A stretch of 64,000 nucleotides of DNA from Hydrocarboniphaga sp. (GCF_028291725.1 NZ_JAQGNT010000036.1:53344-117343); one strand, 5' to 3'; positions 35,810 through 45,839 are shown, counted from the first letter of the stretch. Notes: generated by a model not told the origin, from the sequence alone. Program-made: numbers and translations.

Positions 35810-36409
35810 TTGCCCGTCGTGTGGAGCCCAGCGGTGGGAGGCGCCGACATCGACCCCACCACCACGATGGGACAATTCACCGAAGTCGGCACCAATATCT
35901 ACTTCAGCGCGCGATCCTCACTGCTCGGTGACGAGCTCTATGTGCTGCGAAGGACCGAGGCTATCGCCGGCGATGATTCTGCACACACCGCCATTGGTAC
36001 GCCGGTTGTCATCCCGGTCATCGCCAATGACGGCTCGTTGCTGGGTACGGTGAATCCCGGGAGCGTATTACTGTCCGATCCACCCGAATCGGGCACTGCA
36101 ATCGTCAACGGCGACGGCACCATCCGTTACACGCCCAATTCGGGTTTCAGCGGACTCGACCGCTTTCGCTACACGGTTCAGGACGACCTCGGTCATTCGT
36201 CAAAACCTGCAACGGTGCAAGTACTGGTTGCGCAACCTTCTGGCCCGGCTCCGGGAACCTCTCCTCCGTCAGGCGAAGTGCCGTCGCCCGGCGGTAGCGG
36301 AAGTGGCGGAGGCGGAGGTGGTGCACTCGATCTGGCCTCGCTCGGAGCACTGCTGACCCTTTTGCTTGCTAAACGTCGACTTCCTCAGCATGCGAAAGCG
36401 CAAACTTAA
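35810..36409 (+). pseudogene. 5'-truncated surface protein: ELWxxDGT repeat end, Ig-like domain, GlyGly-CTERM
   Basis: The frame encodes the end of an ELWxxDGT-type repeat (GQFTEVGTNIYFSARSSLLGDELYVLR), then a cadherin-like Ig domain (VIPVIANDGSLLG, IRYTPNSGFSGLDRFRYTVQDDLG), then a glycine/serine linker and a sorting tail (GGGALDLASLGALLTLLLAKRR) resembling GlyGly-CTERM signals. No signal peptide or upstream repeats are present. The frame stays open but unrelated upstream, and the only start is a TTG after a run of eight T. It is therefore probably a remnant of a much larger secreted protein. Confidence 0.6.
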
Positions 36410-36517
36410 AAGCGGATATTCACATCGGTTGAAAGCGCTTGGGAGACGAGGGACGCGGACTATTGCCCATATTCTTTTGTTTGCGAATCTTCTGAAGAAC
36501 TTTTTGTGGGTCGGGCT

Positions 36518-38641
36518 TCAGCCCCGGCGATTCGCGTTCGCGACCAGCCGGTGCAGCGCCGCCACCATCGTGTCGATTTCTTCGAAGGTGTTGTAGAACG
36601 CGATCGACGGACGCACCGTGGCCTCGACGCCGAAGCGGCGCAGGATCGGCTGCGCGCAGTGATGGCCGGAGCGCACCGCGATGCCGTCCTGGTTCAGCGC
36701 CTTGCCGACTTCTTCGGTCTGATACCCGTCGAGCACGAAGGACATCACGCTGGTCTTGTCCTTGGCGGTGCCGATCAGGTGCAGGCCGGGAACCGTCAGC
36801 AAACCCTGAGTGCCGTATTCCAGCAGCTCGTGTTCGTAGCGCGCGATGTTCTCAAGGCCGATGCGTTCGACGTAGTCCAGCGCCGCGCCGAGTCCGACCG
36901 CGTCGGCGATGTTGCCGGTGCCGGCTTCGAAGCGCGCCGGCGGGCCGTGATAGATCGTCTTGTCGAAGGTAACGTCCTGGATCATGTTGCCGCCGCCTTG
37001 GTACGGCGGCGTGTGCTCCAGGATTTCGCGCTTGCCGTAGACCACGCCGATGCCGGTCGGGCCAAAAATCTTGTGGCCCGAGAACACGTAGAAGTCCGCG
37101 CCGAGTGCCTGCACGTTGACGCGCAGATGCGACACGGCCTGCGCGCCGTCGACCAGCACTTTCGCGCCGGCACGCTGGCCCATCTCGACGATCTGCTTGA
37201 TCGGCGTGATCGTGCCGAGTGCGTTCGATACCTGCGTGACCGCGACAATTTTGGTGCGGTCGTTGAGCAGCTTCTGGTACTCGTCGAGACGCAGCTGGCC
37301 GCTGTCGTCGACCGGAATCACCCGCAATTTCGCGCCTTTTTCAGCGCACAGCATCTGCCAGGGGACGATGTTGGCGTGGTGCTCCAGATGCGAGACCACG
37401 ATCTCGTCGCCCTCGAGCACGTTCTGCCGGCCCCAGCTGAAAGCGACCAGATTGATCGCCTCGGTGGCGCCGCGCACGAAGATGATTTCCTCGGACGAAC
37501 TCGCGCCGAGAAACTTCGCGACCTTGTTGCGCGCGGATTCGTAGGCGTCGGTCGCGCGCGCGGCCAGCTCGTGTGCGGCGCGATGGATGTTGGAGTTCTC
37601 GTGCGCATAGAAATACGCGAGCCGGTCGATCACCGATTGCGGCTTCTGCGTGGTCGCGGCGTTGTCGAACCAGATCAGCGGACGGCCGTTGACGCGCTCG
37701 CGCAGGATTGGAAAATCGCGGCGCACCGCATTGACGTCGAAAGCGGGCCGTGCGCTTGGCGTGGCGGGCTCGTCGCGATCGACGTGCTTCGGCTCCGGGT
37801 GCGACAGATCGGTGAAGTAGTAGCTCGGTGCGGACGCGGGCTTGCGTACCGGGTCGGCTGCAGGCTCTGGCACCTGCGCCGCCTGCAACTTTTCAGAGCC
37901 CGGCAAGGCAAACGACTGCGCACTGATCAGATCGCTGGAGGGTGCTCCGCTGGCCGTGGCCGGATAGCTGCTGGATTCGCCGACGAAGTAATACGGTGTC
38001 GAGGGAACCGGCGCATTCGGCGGCGTGGGTGCGCCCGCGAAGGTCGGCAGTGAGGGCTGCACATCCGGCGACTGCTGGCTCGGCGAGGTGCCGCCGCGTG
38101 TCTGCGGATAGCCATGGCTTTCACCGAGAAAGTAGAACGGGCTGTCCGGTTTCAGCGACGCCGGCGCAGCCGGGATAGCCGCAGGCACGCCGAAATCGGC
38201 GAGCCCCGCAATCGGCGCAGCCGCTGGCGCATTTGCCGCATAAGCCTCGGGTACGCCCTGCAGCGGACCGCTGCTGCGGCCCGAAGCCGGCACGGCGGTC
38301 GATGCGGCGGCCGGCACGTCCGGTGTCTGCGCCATCGTCGGTACCAACCTTGGCGTGATCGCCGACGGCGGCGCCATATGCTGAGCGACCGCCGACTGCG
38401 TGACCGGGAACGGCGGTGTTGCCGGCAGCGATGTCGGCTGCGGCATGACGTTGTACTGGCCCAGCGTTGGAACGCCGGGCGCCGGCGGCGCACCGAAACC
38501 GACAGGGCGCGTCGGTGCCGCCGGCGACAGCTTGCCCAGCGGCGTCGTGCCCGGCTCTGCCTGGAACAGCTGGTTCGCCAGTGCCGTCAGCGACGCGATA
38601 TCGGGCAGCGCCGACTCACTTGTAGATGTCGGGATAGTCAT
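36518..38641 (-). CDS. Family 2A encapsulin cargo: cysteine desulfurase with long N-terminal targeting extension
   Basis: A 707-residue protein. Residues about 300-707 are a SufS-type PLP cysteine desulfurase: WFDNAATTQKPQSVIDR, the PLP lysine Lys524 (FSGHKIFGPTG) and the catalytic Cys662 (VRSGHHCAQPILRRFG). Residues 1-300 are a Pro/Ala/Ser-rich, probably disordered extension. It starts with a conserved-looking LPDIASLTALANQLF (about 12-26) and has three repeats of the type PxYYFxGESxxYP (about 167-179, 215-227, 272-284). In family 2A encapsulins such an extension loads the desulfurase into the shell. The ATG overlaps the shell gene's 3' end by 26 bases, so translation is coupled. Confidence 0.93.
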   Translation of the reverse strand: MTIPTSTSESALPDIASLTALANQLFQAEPGTTPLGKLSPAAPTRPVGFGAPPAPGVPTLGQYNVMPQPTSLPATPPFPVTQSAVAQHMAPPSAITPRLVPTMAQTPDVPAAASTAVPASGRSSGPLQGVPEAYAANAPAAAPIAGLADFGVPAAIPAAPASLKPDSPFYFLGESHGYPQTRGGTSPSQQSPDVQPSLPTFAGAPTPPNAPVPSTPYYFVGESSSYPATASGAPSSDLISAQSFALPGSEKLQAAQVPEPAADPVRKPASAPSYYFTDLSHPEPKHVDRDEPATPSARPAFDVNAVRRDFPILRERVNGRPLIWFDNAATTQKPQSVIDRLAYFYAHENSNIHRAAHELAARATDAYESARNKVAKFLGASSSEEIIFVRGATEAINLVAFSWGRQNVLEGDEIVVSHLEHHANIVPWQMLCAEKGAKLRVIPVDDSGQLRLDEYQKLLNDRTKIVAVTQVSNALGTITPIKQIVEMGQRAGAKVLVDGAQAVSHLRVNVQALGADFYVFSGHKIFGPTGIGVVYGKREILEHTPPYQGGGNMIQDVTFDKTIYHGPPARFEAGTGNIADAVGLGAALDYVERIGLENIARYEHELLEYGTQGLLTVPGLHLIGTAKDKTSVMSFVLDGYQTEEVGKALNQDGIAVRSGHHCAQPILRRFGVEATVRPSIAFYNTFEEIDTMVAALHRLVANANRRG

Positions 38642-39542
38642 GGAACTTGTTCACTTCCACGTCTTCCAGCACCGCCAGCGCGTCTTCGGTCAGCACCGCG
38701 AGCGAGCAGTACAGCGAGATCAGGTACGAGGCGATCGCGTACTGGTCGATGCCCATCAGGCGCACCGACAGGCCCGGGCTCTGTTCGCCGGCGAGGCCGG
38801 GCTGGAACAGGCCGACGATGCCCTGGCGCTTCTCGCCGACACGCAGCAGCAGAATCTTGGACTTGCCGTCGGCAACCGGCACCTTGTCGCTGGGGATCAG
38901 CGGCACGCCGCGCCAGGTGATGAACTGGCCGCCGAACAGGCTCACGGTCGGCGGCGGTACGCCGCGGCGCGTGCATTCGCGGCCAAATGCGGCAATCGCC
39001 AGTGGATGGGCGAGGAAGAACGCGGGCTCCTTCCAGACCTTGGTCAGCAGTTCGTCGAGGTCATCCGGTGTCGGCGCGCCGCTCAGCGGATACACGCGCT
39101 GGCTCTCGGCGACGTTGGCCAGCAGGCCGTAGTCCGGGTTGTTGATCAGCTCGCTTTCCTGGCGCTCCTTGATCGTCTCGATGATCAGCCGCAGCTGTTC
39201 CTTGATCTGATCGTGCGGGCTCGAATACAGGTCGGAAACACGGGTGTGGATGTTGAGCTTGCTGGCAACCTGACGCAGCCAGTATTCGCGCGGATGCTCC
39301 TCATAATCGACGTAGGAGTTCGGCAGCTCGCCGCTCTCGGTGACCGAGCAGGCGGTGCGGATGTCGGCCGGATTCCTGACCTTGTTGACGCGGAACACGC
39401 CGGCTTCCACCGGCAGCCACTGCAGCAGATGCACCAGCCAGCGCGGCGTGATGATGGCCAGCTGCGCATGCGTCTTGGTGGTATTGGCAAGTTGATGCGC
39501 GGCGGCGTCGCCCACGGTTGGTGGGGCAATGTATTCGGCCAT
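38616..39542 (-). CDS. Family 2A encapsulin shell protein (SrpI-like)
   Basis: The 308-residue HK97-fold shell protein self-assembles into a nanocompartment. It matches the SrpI family in length and plan: ITPRWLVHLLQWLPVEAGVFRVNKV, HPREYWLRQVASKLNIHTRVSDLYSSPHDQIKEQLRLI, NNPDYGLLANV, FFLAHPLAIAAFGRECTRRGVPPPTVSLFGGQFITWRGVPLIPSDK and GIDQYAIASYLISLYCSLAVLTEDALAVLE. AAGGAA six bases upstream supports the ATG at 39542. Its 3' end overlaps the desulfurase cargo gene. Together they predict a sulfur-handling compartment. Confidence 0.95.
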   Translation of the reverse strand: MAEYIAPPTVGDAAAHQLANTTKTHAQLAIITPRWLVHLLQWLPVEAGVFRVNKVRNPADIRTACSVTESGELPNSYVDYEEHPREYWLRQVASKLNIHTRVSDLYSSPHDQIKEQLRLIIETIKERQESELINNPDYGLLANVAESQRVYPLSGAPTPDDLDELLTKVWKEPAFFLAHPLAIAAFGRECTRRGVPPPTVSLFGGQFITWRGVPLIPSDKVPVADGKSKILLLRVGEKRQGIVGLFQPGLAGEQSPGLSVRLMGIDQYAIASYLISLYCSLAVLTEDALAVLEDVEVNKFHDYPDIYK

Positions 39543-39568
39543 GACGGTTCCTTGTCTTAATGGATCAG

Positions 39569-39590
39569 AAAAAAAATCTAAAGATAGATT
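39569..39590 (-). promoter_or_regulatory. AT-rich hairpin with T run between the XRE and encapsulin genes
   Basis: On the minus strand AATCTA-TCTT-TAGATT (39575-39590) is followed by a run of eight T ending at 39569, 27 bases before the encapsulin ATG. It could be a leaky terminator or attenuator, or (TCTATCTTTAGA) a regulator binding site. The stem is weak. Confidence 0.4.
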
Positions 39591-39611
39591 GGCCGGACCT
39601 AAGGAGTCTGG

Positions 39612-39883
39612 CTACAGGCTATCGCCACCAAGCCGACGAACCGGCGATTTACTGGTGCGTGCCGAGGCCGCTTGCTCGCAGCGGCTCACCAGCACCGACA
39701 GTCGAAGATGCAGCGCCGACGCGAGCTTGTCGGCGGTGACCAGCGAAGCCGTAACCTGGCCGCGCTCGATCTCGCCGAGATAACTGCGGTTAAGGTCCGC
39801 GGCTTCGGCGAGCCGCTCCTGCGACCAGCCATGATCCATGCGCGCTTCGCGAACGGCGCGGCCGAAGCGTTTTTCCAGCAGGG

Positions 39884-39887
<4 letters not shown>
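39612..39887 (-). CDS. Small XRE-family transcriptional regulator
   Basis: The 91-residue protein is essentially a single HTH_XRE domain (RFGRAVREARMDHGWSQERLAEAADLNRSYLGEIERGQVTASLVTADKLASALHLRLSVLV), with the helix-turn-helix at about residues 22-42. A short C-terminal tail (TSKSPVRRLGGDSL) follows. There is no sensor domain. It overlaps the acetyltransferase stop (ATGA) and lies 69 bases before the encapsulin shell gene, so it is a candidate regulator of the compartment operon. Confidence 0.88.
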
Positions 39888-40861
<974 letters not shown>

Positions 40862-40874
40862 GCGGCGATGCTCC

Positions 40875-41035
40875 AGTGTCCTGTCTCAGAGATTGCTTGA
40901 TGAATTCGCGAGTCACTTTTCGTGTCTGGCAAGGCGCGACGACGAGCCATAGTCGAACTATGGCGAGGAGGAGCAACGCGGCCAGGCGCGAAAAGGGGCC
41001 GCGAAGTCGCATGCGAATCTCTGAGACAGGACACT
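40875..41035. mobile_element. 161-base palindromic MITE-like element inside the encapsulin operon
   Basis: Perfect 20-base terminal inverted repeats (AGTGTCCTGTCTCAGAGATT at 40875-40894; complement at 41016-41035) enclose a further imperfect inverted repeat (TCGCGAG...TTTTCG / CGCGAAAAG...CGCGA). A core hairpin GCCATAG-TCGAA-CTATGGC lies at 40945-40963. It carries no gene. The right end supplies the rhodanese stop codon (TAG, 41034-41036). The core 40928-40983 is colinear with 63932-63986. No clear target-site duplication is seen. Confidence 0.7.
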
Positions 41036-41552
41036 AGTCCTGTATCCAGGGCAGGCCGCGCAAGCGCCAGCCGTCCCGCTTGCCGCGCTGATGCGCGGCG
41101 TCGAGCTCGCCCTCGAAGCCTTCGAGCACGTTGTAGATCTGGGTGAAGCCGGCCTTGGCTGCGGCTTCCGCTGCCAGCACCGAGCGCTTGCCGCTGCGGC
41201 ACAGCAGAATCGCCAGCTGGTCCTTCCTGACCTTGGCCTCGAGTTCGCGGACGAAGCGCGGATTGCGCGTCAGCGCGGTGCCGGTGGCCCAGGCGACGTG
41301 CACGCTGTTCGGCACCTCGCCGACGAACTTGCGCTCCTCGGCGCTGCGCACATCGACCAGCACCGCAGCACCGCTTGCGACCAGGTCCCAGGAGTCCTGC
41401 GGACTGATGCTGCCAGCGTATGCCAGCTTCGCCTGGACCGCCTCGGCGCGCGCGCGGGCAACCGCCGCCGGAAGTTCCGAAGCGCCGTTCGGCACGCCGG
41501 CGGTAGCATCGGCGATGCGCTGCTCGATGCTGGCAACAGCTGGGTGGCTCAT
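41034..41552 (-). CDS. Rhodanese-like sulfurtransferase of the encapsulin operon
   Basis: The 172-residue protein has a single rhodanese domain: LVDVRSAEERKFVGEVPNSVHVAW, then the active-site loop LLCRSGKRSVLAAEAAAKAGFTQIYNVLEGFEGE with the catalytic cysteine in CRSGKRS. There is no signal peptide, so it acts in the cytoplasm on sulfane sulfur. Rhodanese genes recur beside family 2A encapsulins. It is the first gene of the operon, separated from the acetyltransferase by a palindromic element whose end forms its TAG stop. Confidence 0.92.
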   Translation of the reverse strand: MSHPAVASIEQRIADATAGVPNGASELPAAVARARAEAVQAKLAYAGSISPQDSWDLVASGAAVLVDVRSAEERKFVGEVPNSVHVAWATGTALTRNPRFVRELEAKVRKDQLAILLCRSGKRSVLAAEAAAKAGFTQIYNVLEGFEGELDAAHQRGKRDGWRLRGLPWIQD

Positions 41553-41772
41553 GCGATCTTCCTGAGGTTGTAGGACAGCGACCTTGCCGGTGTACCGGCC
41601 TGCCCCTGAAGCGGCCCACTGTAGAAACGCCCGTTATGTTTTAGAACGAACTTAATGCGATGTTGTAATGTTTGAATGGAATAAAACCTCGGGCTCGCCC
41701 AGCGAGATATCGTGTCGCCGCCCTAATCAGGCACCGATCAGGCCCGATCAGACACCCGAAATACAAGGACAA

Positions 41773-42915
41773 ATGGAACGATCGAACTGGCTGATGCGCT
41801 ATATGGGCCTGTTCATGTCGGGCCTGCTGCTCGCGGTATGCAGCGATACCGCGCAGGCGGAGGTGCCGTCCGCGGTGCAGGCGCGGCTGGCGCGCGGCAT
41901 CAATCTGTCGTTCTGGTTCACTTATCGTGGCAACCCGACGATCGACCCGCAGCTGTTCCGGCCCGACGATGCGGATCTCGCCAATCTGCGGCGCATGGGT
42001 TTCCGCCACGTGCGTATCGCTTTCGATCAGGCCTGGCTGGTCGATGCGGGCATGCCCTCGCGCGCGAATCCGCAGCGCGCCGCCGAACTCGCCGACGCGC
42101 TGCAAAAAGTCGCCTCGCACGATCTGATGGCGGTCGTCACGATGAACGCCGACAACGCATACTTGAAGCGCCTGCTCGGCGATCCGGCCACGCTCACCGC
42201 AGCGTCGGCTTTCTGGTGGAGTCTCGCCAAGCAGCTGTCGTCGCGTCTGCCGCCTGCCATGCTGGTATTCGAAGTGCTCAACGAGCCCGGCAATGACGAT
42301 GCGGCCGCATCACTGAAAGTCATGCAGACCCTGGCCGGATCGGTGCGCGATGCGGCGCCGGCCTACACCATTGCGGTCGCCGGCCATAAGTATTCGTCGA
42401 TCGACGAGCTGCTGGCGCTGACGCCGTTCCAGGATAAAAACCTGATCTACAGCTTCCACTTCTACGAGCCGTTCAACTTCACCCACCAGGGCGCGACCTG
42501 GGGCTGGCCGATGTGGGCCAGGTTCCGCGGGTTTCCGTATCCCTCTTCGGTCGAGGCGCTGGCGCCGGTATTGCCCGGGCTGGATGCCGACGCGCGCCCG
42601 CATGCGGCCTACTACGGCCAGCAGAACTGGAACCGCGCCAAGCTCGCGTTGATGCTCGACCGCGTTGCCGAATGGAAGAACCGGAACCAGGTACCGGTCT
42701 GGTGCGGCGAATTCGGCGTGGTCAAAACCTATGCGCCGCCGGGTTCGCGCGAAGCCTGGCTGCGCGACACGCGCGAACTGCTGGAGGCGCGCGGCATCGG
42801 CTGGACCCATTTCGATTTCACCCAGCATATGGGGCTGGTCGATGGCCCGCAGGGTGCGCGGCTGTGGAATCGCGGCGCGGTCGAAGCCCTGGGTCTGGAG
42901 CCGCCCGCCCGATGA
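41773..42915 (+). CDS. Secreted glycoside hydrolase family 5 (cellulase-like)
   Basis: The 380-residue protein has a signal peptide (MGLFMSGLLLAVCSDTAQAEVPS) and a GH5 barrel. Visible elements are the N-terminal RGINLSFWF and RRMGFRHVRIAF, the acid/base Glu in VFEVLNEPGND, the SFHFYEPFNF histidine strand and the nucleophile Glu in VWCGEFGV. Beta-1,4- or 1,3-glucan hydrolysis in the periplasm or outside is likely; the exact substrate is not evident. AAGGA supports the ATG at 41773 rather than 41668. The 220 bases upstream are AT-rich near 41630-41690 and probably hold its promoter. Confidence 0.88.
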   Translation: MERSNWLMRYMGLFMSGLLLAVCSDTAQAEVPSAVQARLARGINLSFWFTYRGNPTIDPQLFRPDDADLANLRRMGFRHVRIAFDQAWLVDAGMPSRANPQRAAELADALQKVASHDLMAVVTMNADNAYLKRLLGDPATLTAASAFWWSLAKQLSSRLPPAMLVFEVLNEPGNDDAAASLKVMQTLAGSVRDAAPAYTIAVAGHKYSSIDELLALTPFQDKNLIYSFHFYEPFNFTHQGATWGWPMWARFRGFPYPSSVEALAPVLPGLDADARPHAAYYGQQNWNRAKLALMLDRVAEWKNRNQVPVWCGEFGVVKTYAPPGSREAWLRDTRELLEARGIGWTHFDFTQHMGLVDGPQGARLWNRGAVEALGLEPPAR

Positions 42916-42929
42916 ATCCCAGAACCGGA

Positions 42930-42994
42930 GTAGGGCGGGTCGTGACCCGCCGTTCTATCCTCGACCGAAAACGGCGGGTCGCGACCCGCCCTAC
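42930..42994. repeat. REP-like inverted pair, family B
   Basis: Two 25-base inverted arms (42930-42954 and 42970-42994, one mismatch) begin GTAGGGCGGGTC and contain an internal palindrome GCGGGTCGTGACCCGC. They fill the short gap between the GH5 gene and glnE. Same GTAGG start as the other REP families here. Confidence 0.8.
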
Positions 42995-43012
42995 ACTGGG
43001 TGCTCCCTGGCA

Positions 43013-45760
43013 ATGAAGGATATCGAACGCGCCTGCGCGGCCAGCCGCTTTCTGCAGCGCGCCGTCGAGCGCCATCCATCGTGGCTGGGCGACGGCAGCC
43101 TGGTCGCCGCAAGGCACGCCGGCGGCATGGCGGCCGAACTCGCCGCCGCGCTGGCCGACATGCAAGACGAGAGCGGGGTGATGCGCCTGCTGCGCACGGT
43201 CCGCGAACGCGAGATGGCGCGCATCGCCTGCCGCGATCTCTGCGGCCTGGCCGAGCTTGACGAGACGCTCGGCGATCTGTCCGAGCTTGCCGAAGTCTGC
43301 CTGCGCGCTGCGCTGGATTTTGCGCTGACCCAGCTGCGCCAGCGCTACGGCGAGCCGCGGGACGCCGCCGGCAAGCGGGTGCAGCCGGTGGTGCTCGGCA
43401 TGGGCAAGCTCGGTGGCCGCGAGCTGAACTTCTCGTCGGACATCGACCTGATTTTCTGCCATACCGCCCCTGGCGAAACCGATGACTGCGGCAGCGGTTC
43501 CGGTGCGCTCGACAACGCGGAATTCTTCAAGCGCGCGGCGCAGTCGGTCACACGGCTGCTGTCGGAGCGCACCGAGCACGGCTTCGTGTTTCGCGTCGAT
43601 CTGATGCTGCGCCCATTCGGCAGCGCCGGCCCGGTGTCGATCGCGATCGACGCGGCCGAGGACTATTACCAGGAGCACGGCCGCGAGTGGGAGCGTTACG
43701 CCCTGATCAAGGCACGGCCGGTCGCCGGCGACATCCAGGCCGGCCTGGAATTCCTGCGCAGCCTGCGGCCTTTCGTGTATCGCCGCTATCTGGACTTCAA
43801 CGCGATCGGCAGTCTGCGTGCGCTCAAGAAGCTGATCGCCGATGACGTCGCACGGCGCCGGCAGGACGACAACGTCAAGCTCGGCACCGGCGGCATCCGC
43901 GAGCTCGAGTTCATCGCCCAATCGTTCCAGCTGGTACGCGGTGGCCAGGAAGCGCCGCTGCGCGATACACGGCTGCGGCCGGTGCTGCGCTGGCTCGGCC
44001 AGACTGGTTATCTGTCGCCGGAGACGGCGCAGCGGCTCGACCAGCACTACGTTTTTTTGCGCCGGCTCGAAAACGCGATCCAGATGTACGCCGACGAGCA
44101 GACGCATTCGCTGCCGCACAACGAGGAGGCGCGGCAGGCGCTCTGTCTGGCGCTCGGCTTCGCCGGGTGGAGCGAGCTGAGCTTGCGCTTCGCCGAGGTG
44201 CGTGCCCAGGTGCACGAGGAATTCCGCCGGATCTTCGCCGAGCCCGGCGACCAGCAGGCCGAAGTGGGGCTGGCCGGATGGCTGGTGGAATTGTGGAACG
44301 AACCCGAAGGCCAGCCGCTGGCGCCCGACGCCGCCGGTTTCGGCGATGCGGCGGCCAAGGTCACCAAGGCGCTGCGCGATCTGCGCGATTCTCGCAGCGT
44401 GGGCAGCCTGAGCCCGGCTTCGCAGCAGCGACTTCAGCAGCTGTTGCCGCTGCTGATTGAAGAGGCGCAGCGCCATGCCGATCCGGCGCTGGCGGCGGTG
44501 CGCACGCTGGCCGTGGTGCAGGCGATCGGCGGCCGCTCCACCTATCTCACCCTGCTGCGTGAATCGGCAGTCGCGCGCGACCATCTGGTCAGGCTGTGCG
44601 CGGCCAGCCCCTGGATCAGCCAGCTGCTCGCGTCCAACCCGGGGCTGCTCGATACCTTGCTCGACACGCGCGCGCTGTACGCGCCGCCGGATCGCGAGGG
44701 CATCCGGCAGGATCTGGCCGAAGTGCTGTCGCATATCCCGGTGGATGAGGTCGAAGCCGGCATGGATGCGCTGCGCCGCTTCCGGCTGGAGACCACGCTG
44801 CGCATCGCTGCCTGCGACGTCGCCGGCAGCTTGCCGGTGGTGCAGGTCAGCGACCGGCTGACCTGGCTCGCCGAAGCCGTGCTGCAGGCCGCGTTCGATC
44901 GCGCCTACACCGAGCTTGGCAAAACCTACGGCGAACCGCTGCGGCTCGACGATACGCGCGCCGGATTGTGTGCGCTGGCTTACGGCAAGTTCGGCGGCAT
45001 CGAGATGGGCTACGGCTCGGATCTCGACCTGGTCTTCATCCACGACTGCGACGCGCCGGAGCGCGACACCCGCGGCGGCGAGCGCAGCATCGTCGGCAGC
45101 ACGTTCATGGTGCGCTGGGCGCAGCGCGTCATTCACTGGCTGGCGACGCTGACGCCGGCCGGCCGCGCCTACGAAGTCGATCTGGAACTGCGCCCCAGCG
45201 GGCGCTCGGGCCTGGCTGTGGTCAGCGTCGAGGGCTTTTCCGAGTACCAGCGCCGCGAGGCCTGGACCTGGGAGCACCAGGCGCTGACCCGCGCCCGTCC
45301 GGTCGCCGGCAGCCCAGCAATCGGCGCGCGGCTCGAAGCGCTGCGCCGCGACGTGCTGTGCCAGCCGCGCGACGCCGAAAAACTGCGAGCGGATATCCGC
45401 GACATGCGCGCCAGGATGCGCGCCAAGCTGGAACGCCGCGAGCCTGGCTGCTGGGACATCAAGCAGGGCGAGGGTGGGCTGATCGATATCGAGTTCATCA
45501 CGCAGTACTTATTGTTACGCGAAGCGCCGCGCGCACCGGCGCTGGTCGAGTATTCGGACAACTGGCGCCAGCTCGAGGCGCTGACCGTGGCCGGTGTGAT
45601 CACGCCAGGGGACCGCGATGCGCTGATTCAGGCCTATCGCGTACTACGCGCCTGGAGCCATGCCCGCGGCCTGCAACAGCAGCCGGTGGTGGCGCCCGAG
45701 GATGCGTTCAGCGTAGAGCGCGAACGGGTGAGCCGGATCTGGAGCGCGGTCGGGCTGTAG
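43013..45760 (+). CDS. glnE: Glutamine synthetase adenylyltransferase/deadenylylase
   Basis: The 915-residue bifunctional enzyme adds or removes AMP on glutamine synthetase according to PII status. Two nucleotidyltransferase cores are visible: the N-terminal deadenylylase (GMGKLGGRELNFSSDIDLIF) and the C-terminal adenylylase (AYGKFGGIEMGYGSDLDLVF). Each has a following PII-uridylyltransferase-like helical domain (e.g. LGTGGIRELEFIAQSFQLVRGG, GEGGLIDIEFITQYL). Length is close to E. coli GlnE (946). The start at 43013 is the first Met after the REP element; the longer open frame overlaps the GH5 gene. Confidence 0.96.
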   Translation: MKDIERACAASRFLQRAVERHPSWLGDGSLVAARHAGGMAAELAAALADMQDESGVMRLLRTVREREMARIACRDLCGLAELDETLGDLSELAEVCLRAALDFALTQLRQRYGEPRDAAGKRVQPVVLGMGKLGGRELNFSSDIDLIFCHTAPGETDDCGSGSGALDNAEFFKRAAQSVTRLLSERTEHGFVFRVDLMLRPFGSAGPVSIAIDAAEDYYQEHGREWERYALIKARPVAGDIQAGLEFLRSLRPFVYRRYLDFNAIGSLRALKKLIADDVARRRQDDNVKLGTGGIRELEFIAQSFQLVRGGQEAPLRDTRLRPVLRWLGQTGYLSPETAQRLDQHYVFLRRLENAIQMYADEQTHSLPHNEEARQALCLALGFAGWSELSLRFAEVRAQVHEEFRRIFAEPGDQQAEVGLAGWLVELWNEPEGQPLAPDAAGFGDAAAKVTKALRDLRDSRSVGSLSPASQQRLQQLLPLLIEEAQRHADPALAAVRTLAVVQAIGGRSTYLTLLRESAVARDHLVRLCAASPWISQLLASNPGLLDTLLDTRALYAPPDREGIRQDLAEVLSHIPVDEVEAGMDALRRFRLETTLRIAACDVAGSLPVVQVSDRLTWLAEAVLQAAFDRAYTELGKTYGEPLRLDDTRAGLCALAYGKFGGIEMGYGSDLDLVFIHDCDAPERDTRGGERSIVGSTFMVRWAQRVIHWLATLTPAGRAYEVDLELRPSGRSGLAVVSVEGFSEYQRREAWTWEHQALTRARPVAGSPAIGARLEALRRDVLCQPRDAEKLRADIRDMRARMRAKLERREPGCWDIKQGEGGLIDIEFITQYLLLREAPRAPALVEYSDNWRQLEALTVAGVITPGDRDALIQAYRVLRAWSHARGLQQQPVVAPEDAFSVERERVSRIWSAVGL

Positions 45761-45763
45761 CGA

Positions 45764-45839
45764 GTAGGTTGGGGTGAGCGCAGCGAACCCCAACATCGGC
45801 GCGGACACACGTTGGGGTTAGCTGCGCTCACCCCAACCT
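45764..45839. repeat. REP-like inverted pair, family A
   Basis: The left arm 45764-45794 is identical to the family A arm at 2033-2063. The right arm (45811-45839) is its inverse with one mismatch and a truncated end. It starts four bases after the glnE stop. Confidence 0.85.

Noticed and set aside
36500..36535. GGGCTTCAGCCC hairpin at the desulfurase 3' end as a terminator or REP
   Set aside because: The stem is only five to six bases, its second half lies in the coding sequence, and the following A/T run is interrupted.
36506..38053. A 515-codon plus-strand frame, and a similar one at 4131-5372
   Set aside because: Both are antisense to well-supported genes (cysteine desulfurase, Do protease) and have composition typical of GC-rich shadows.
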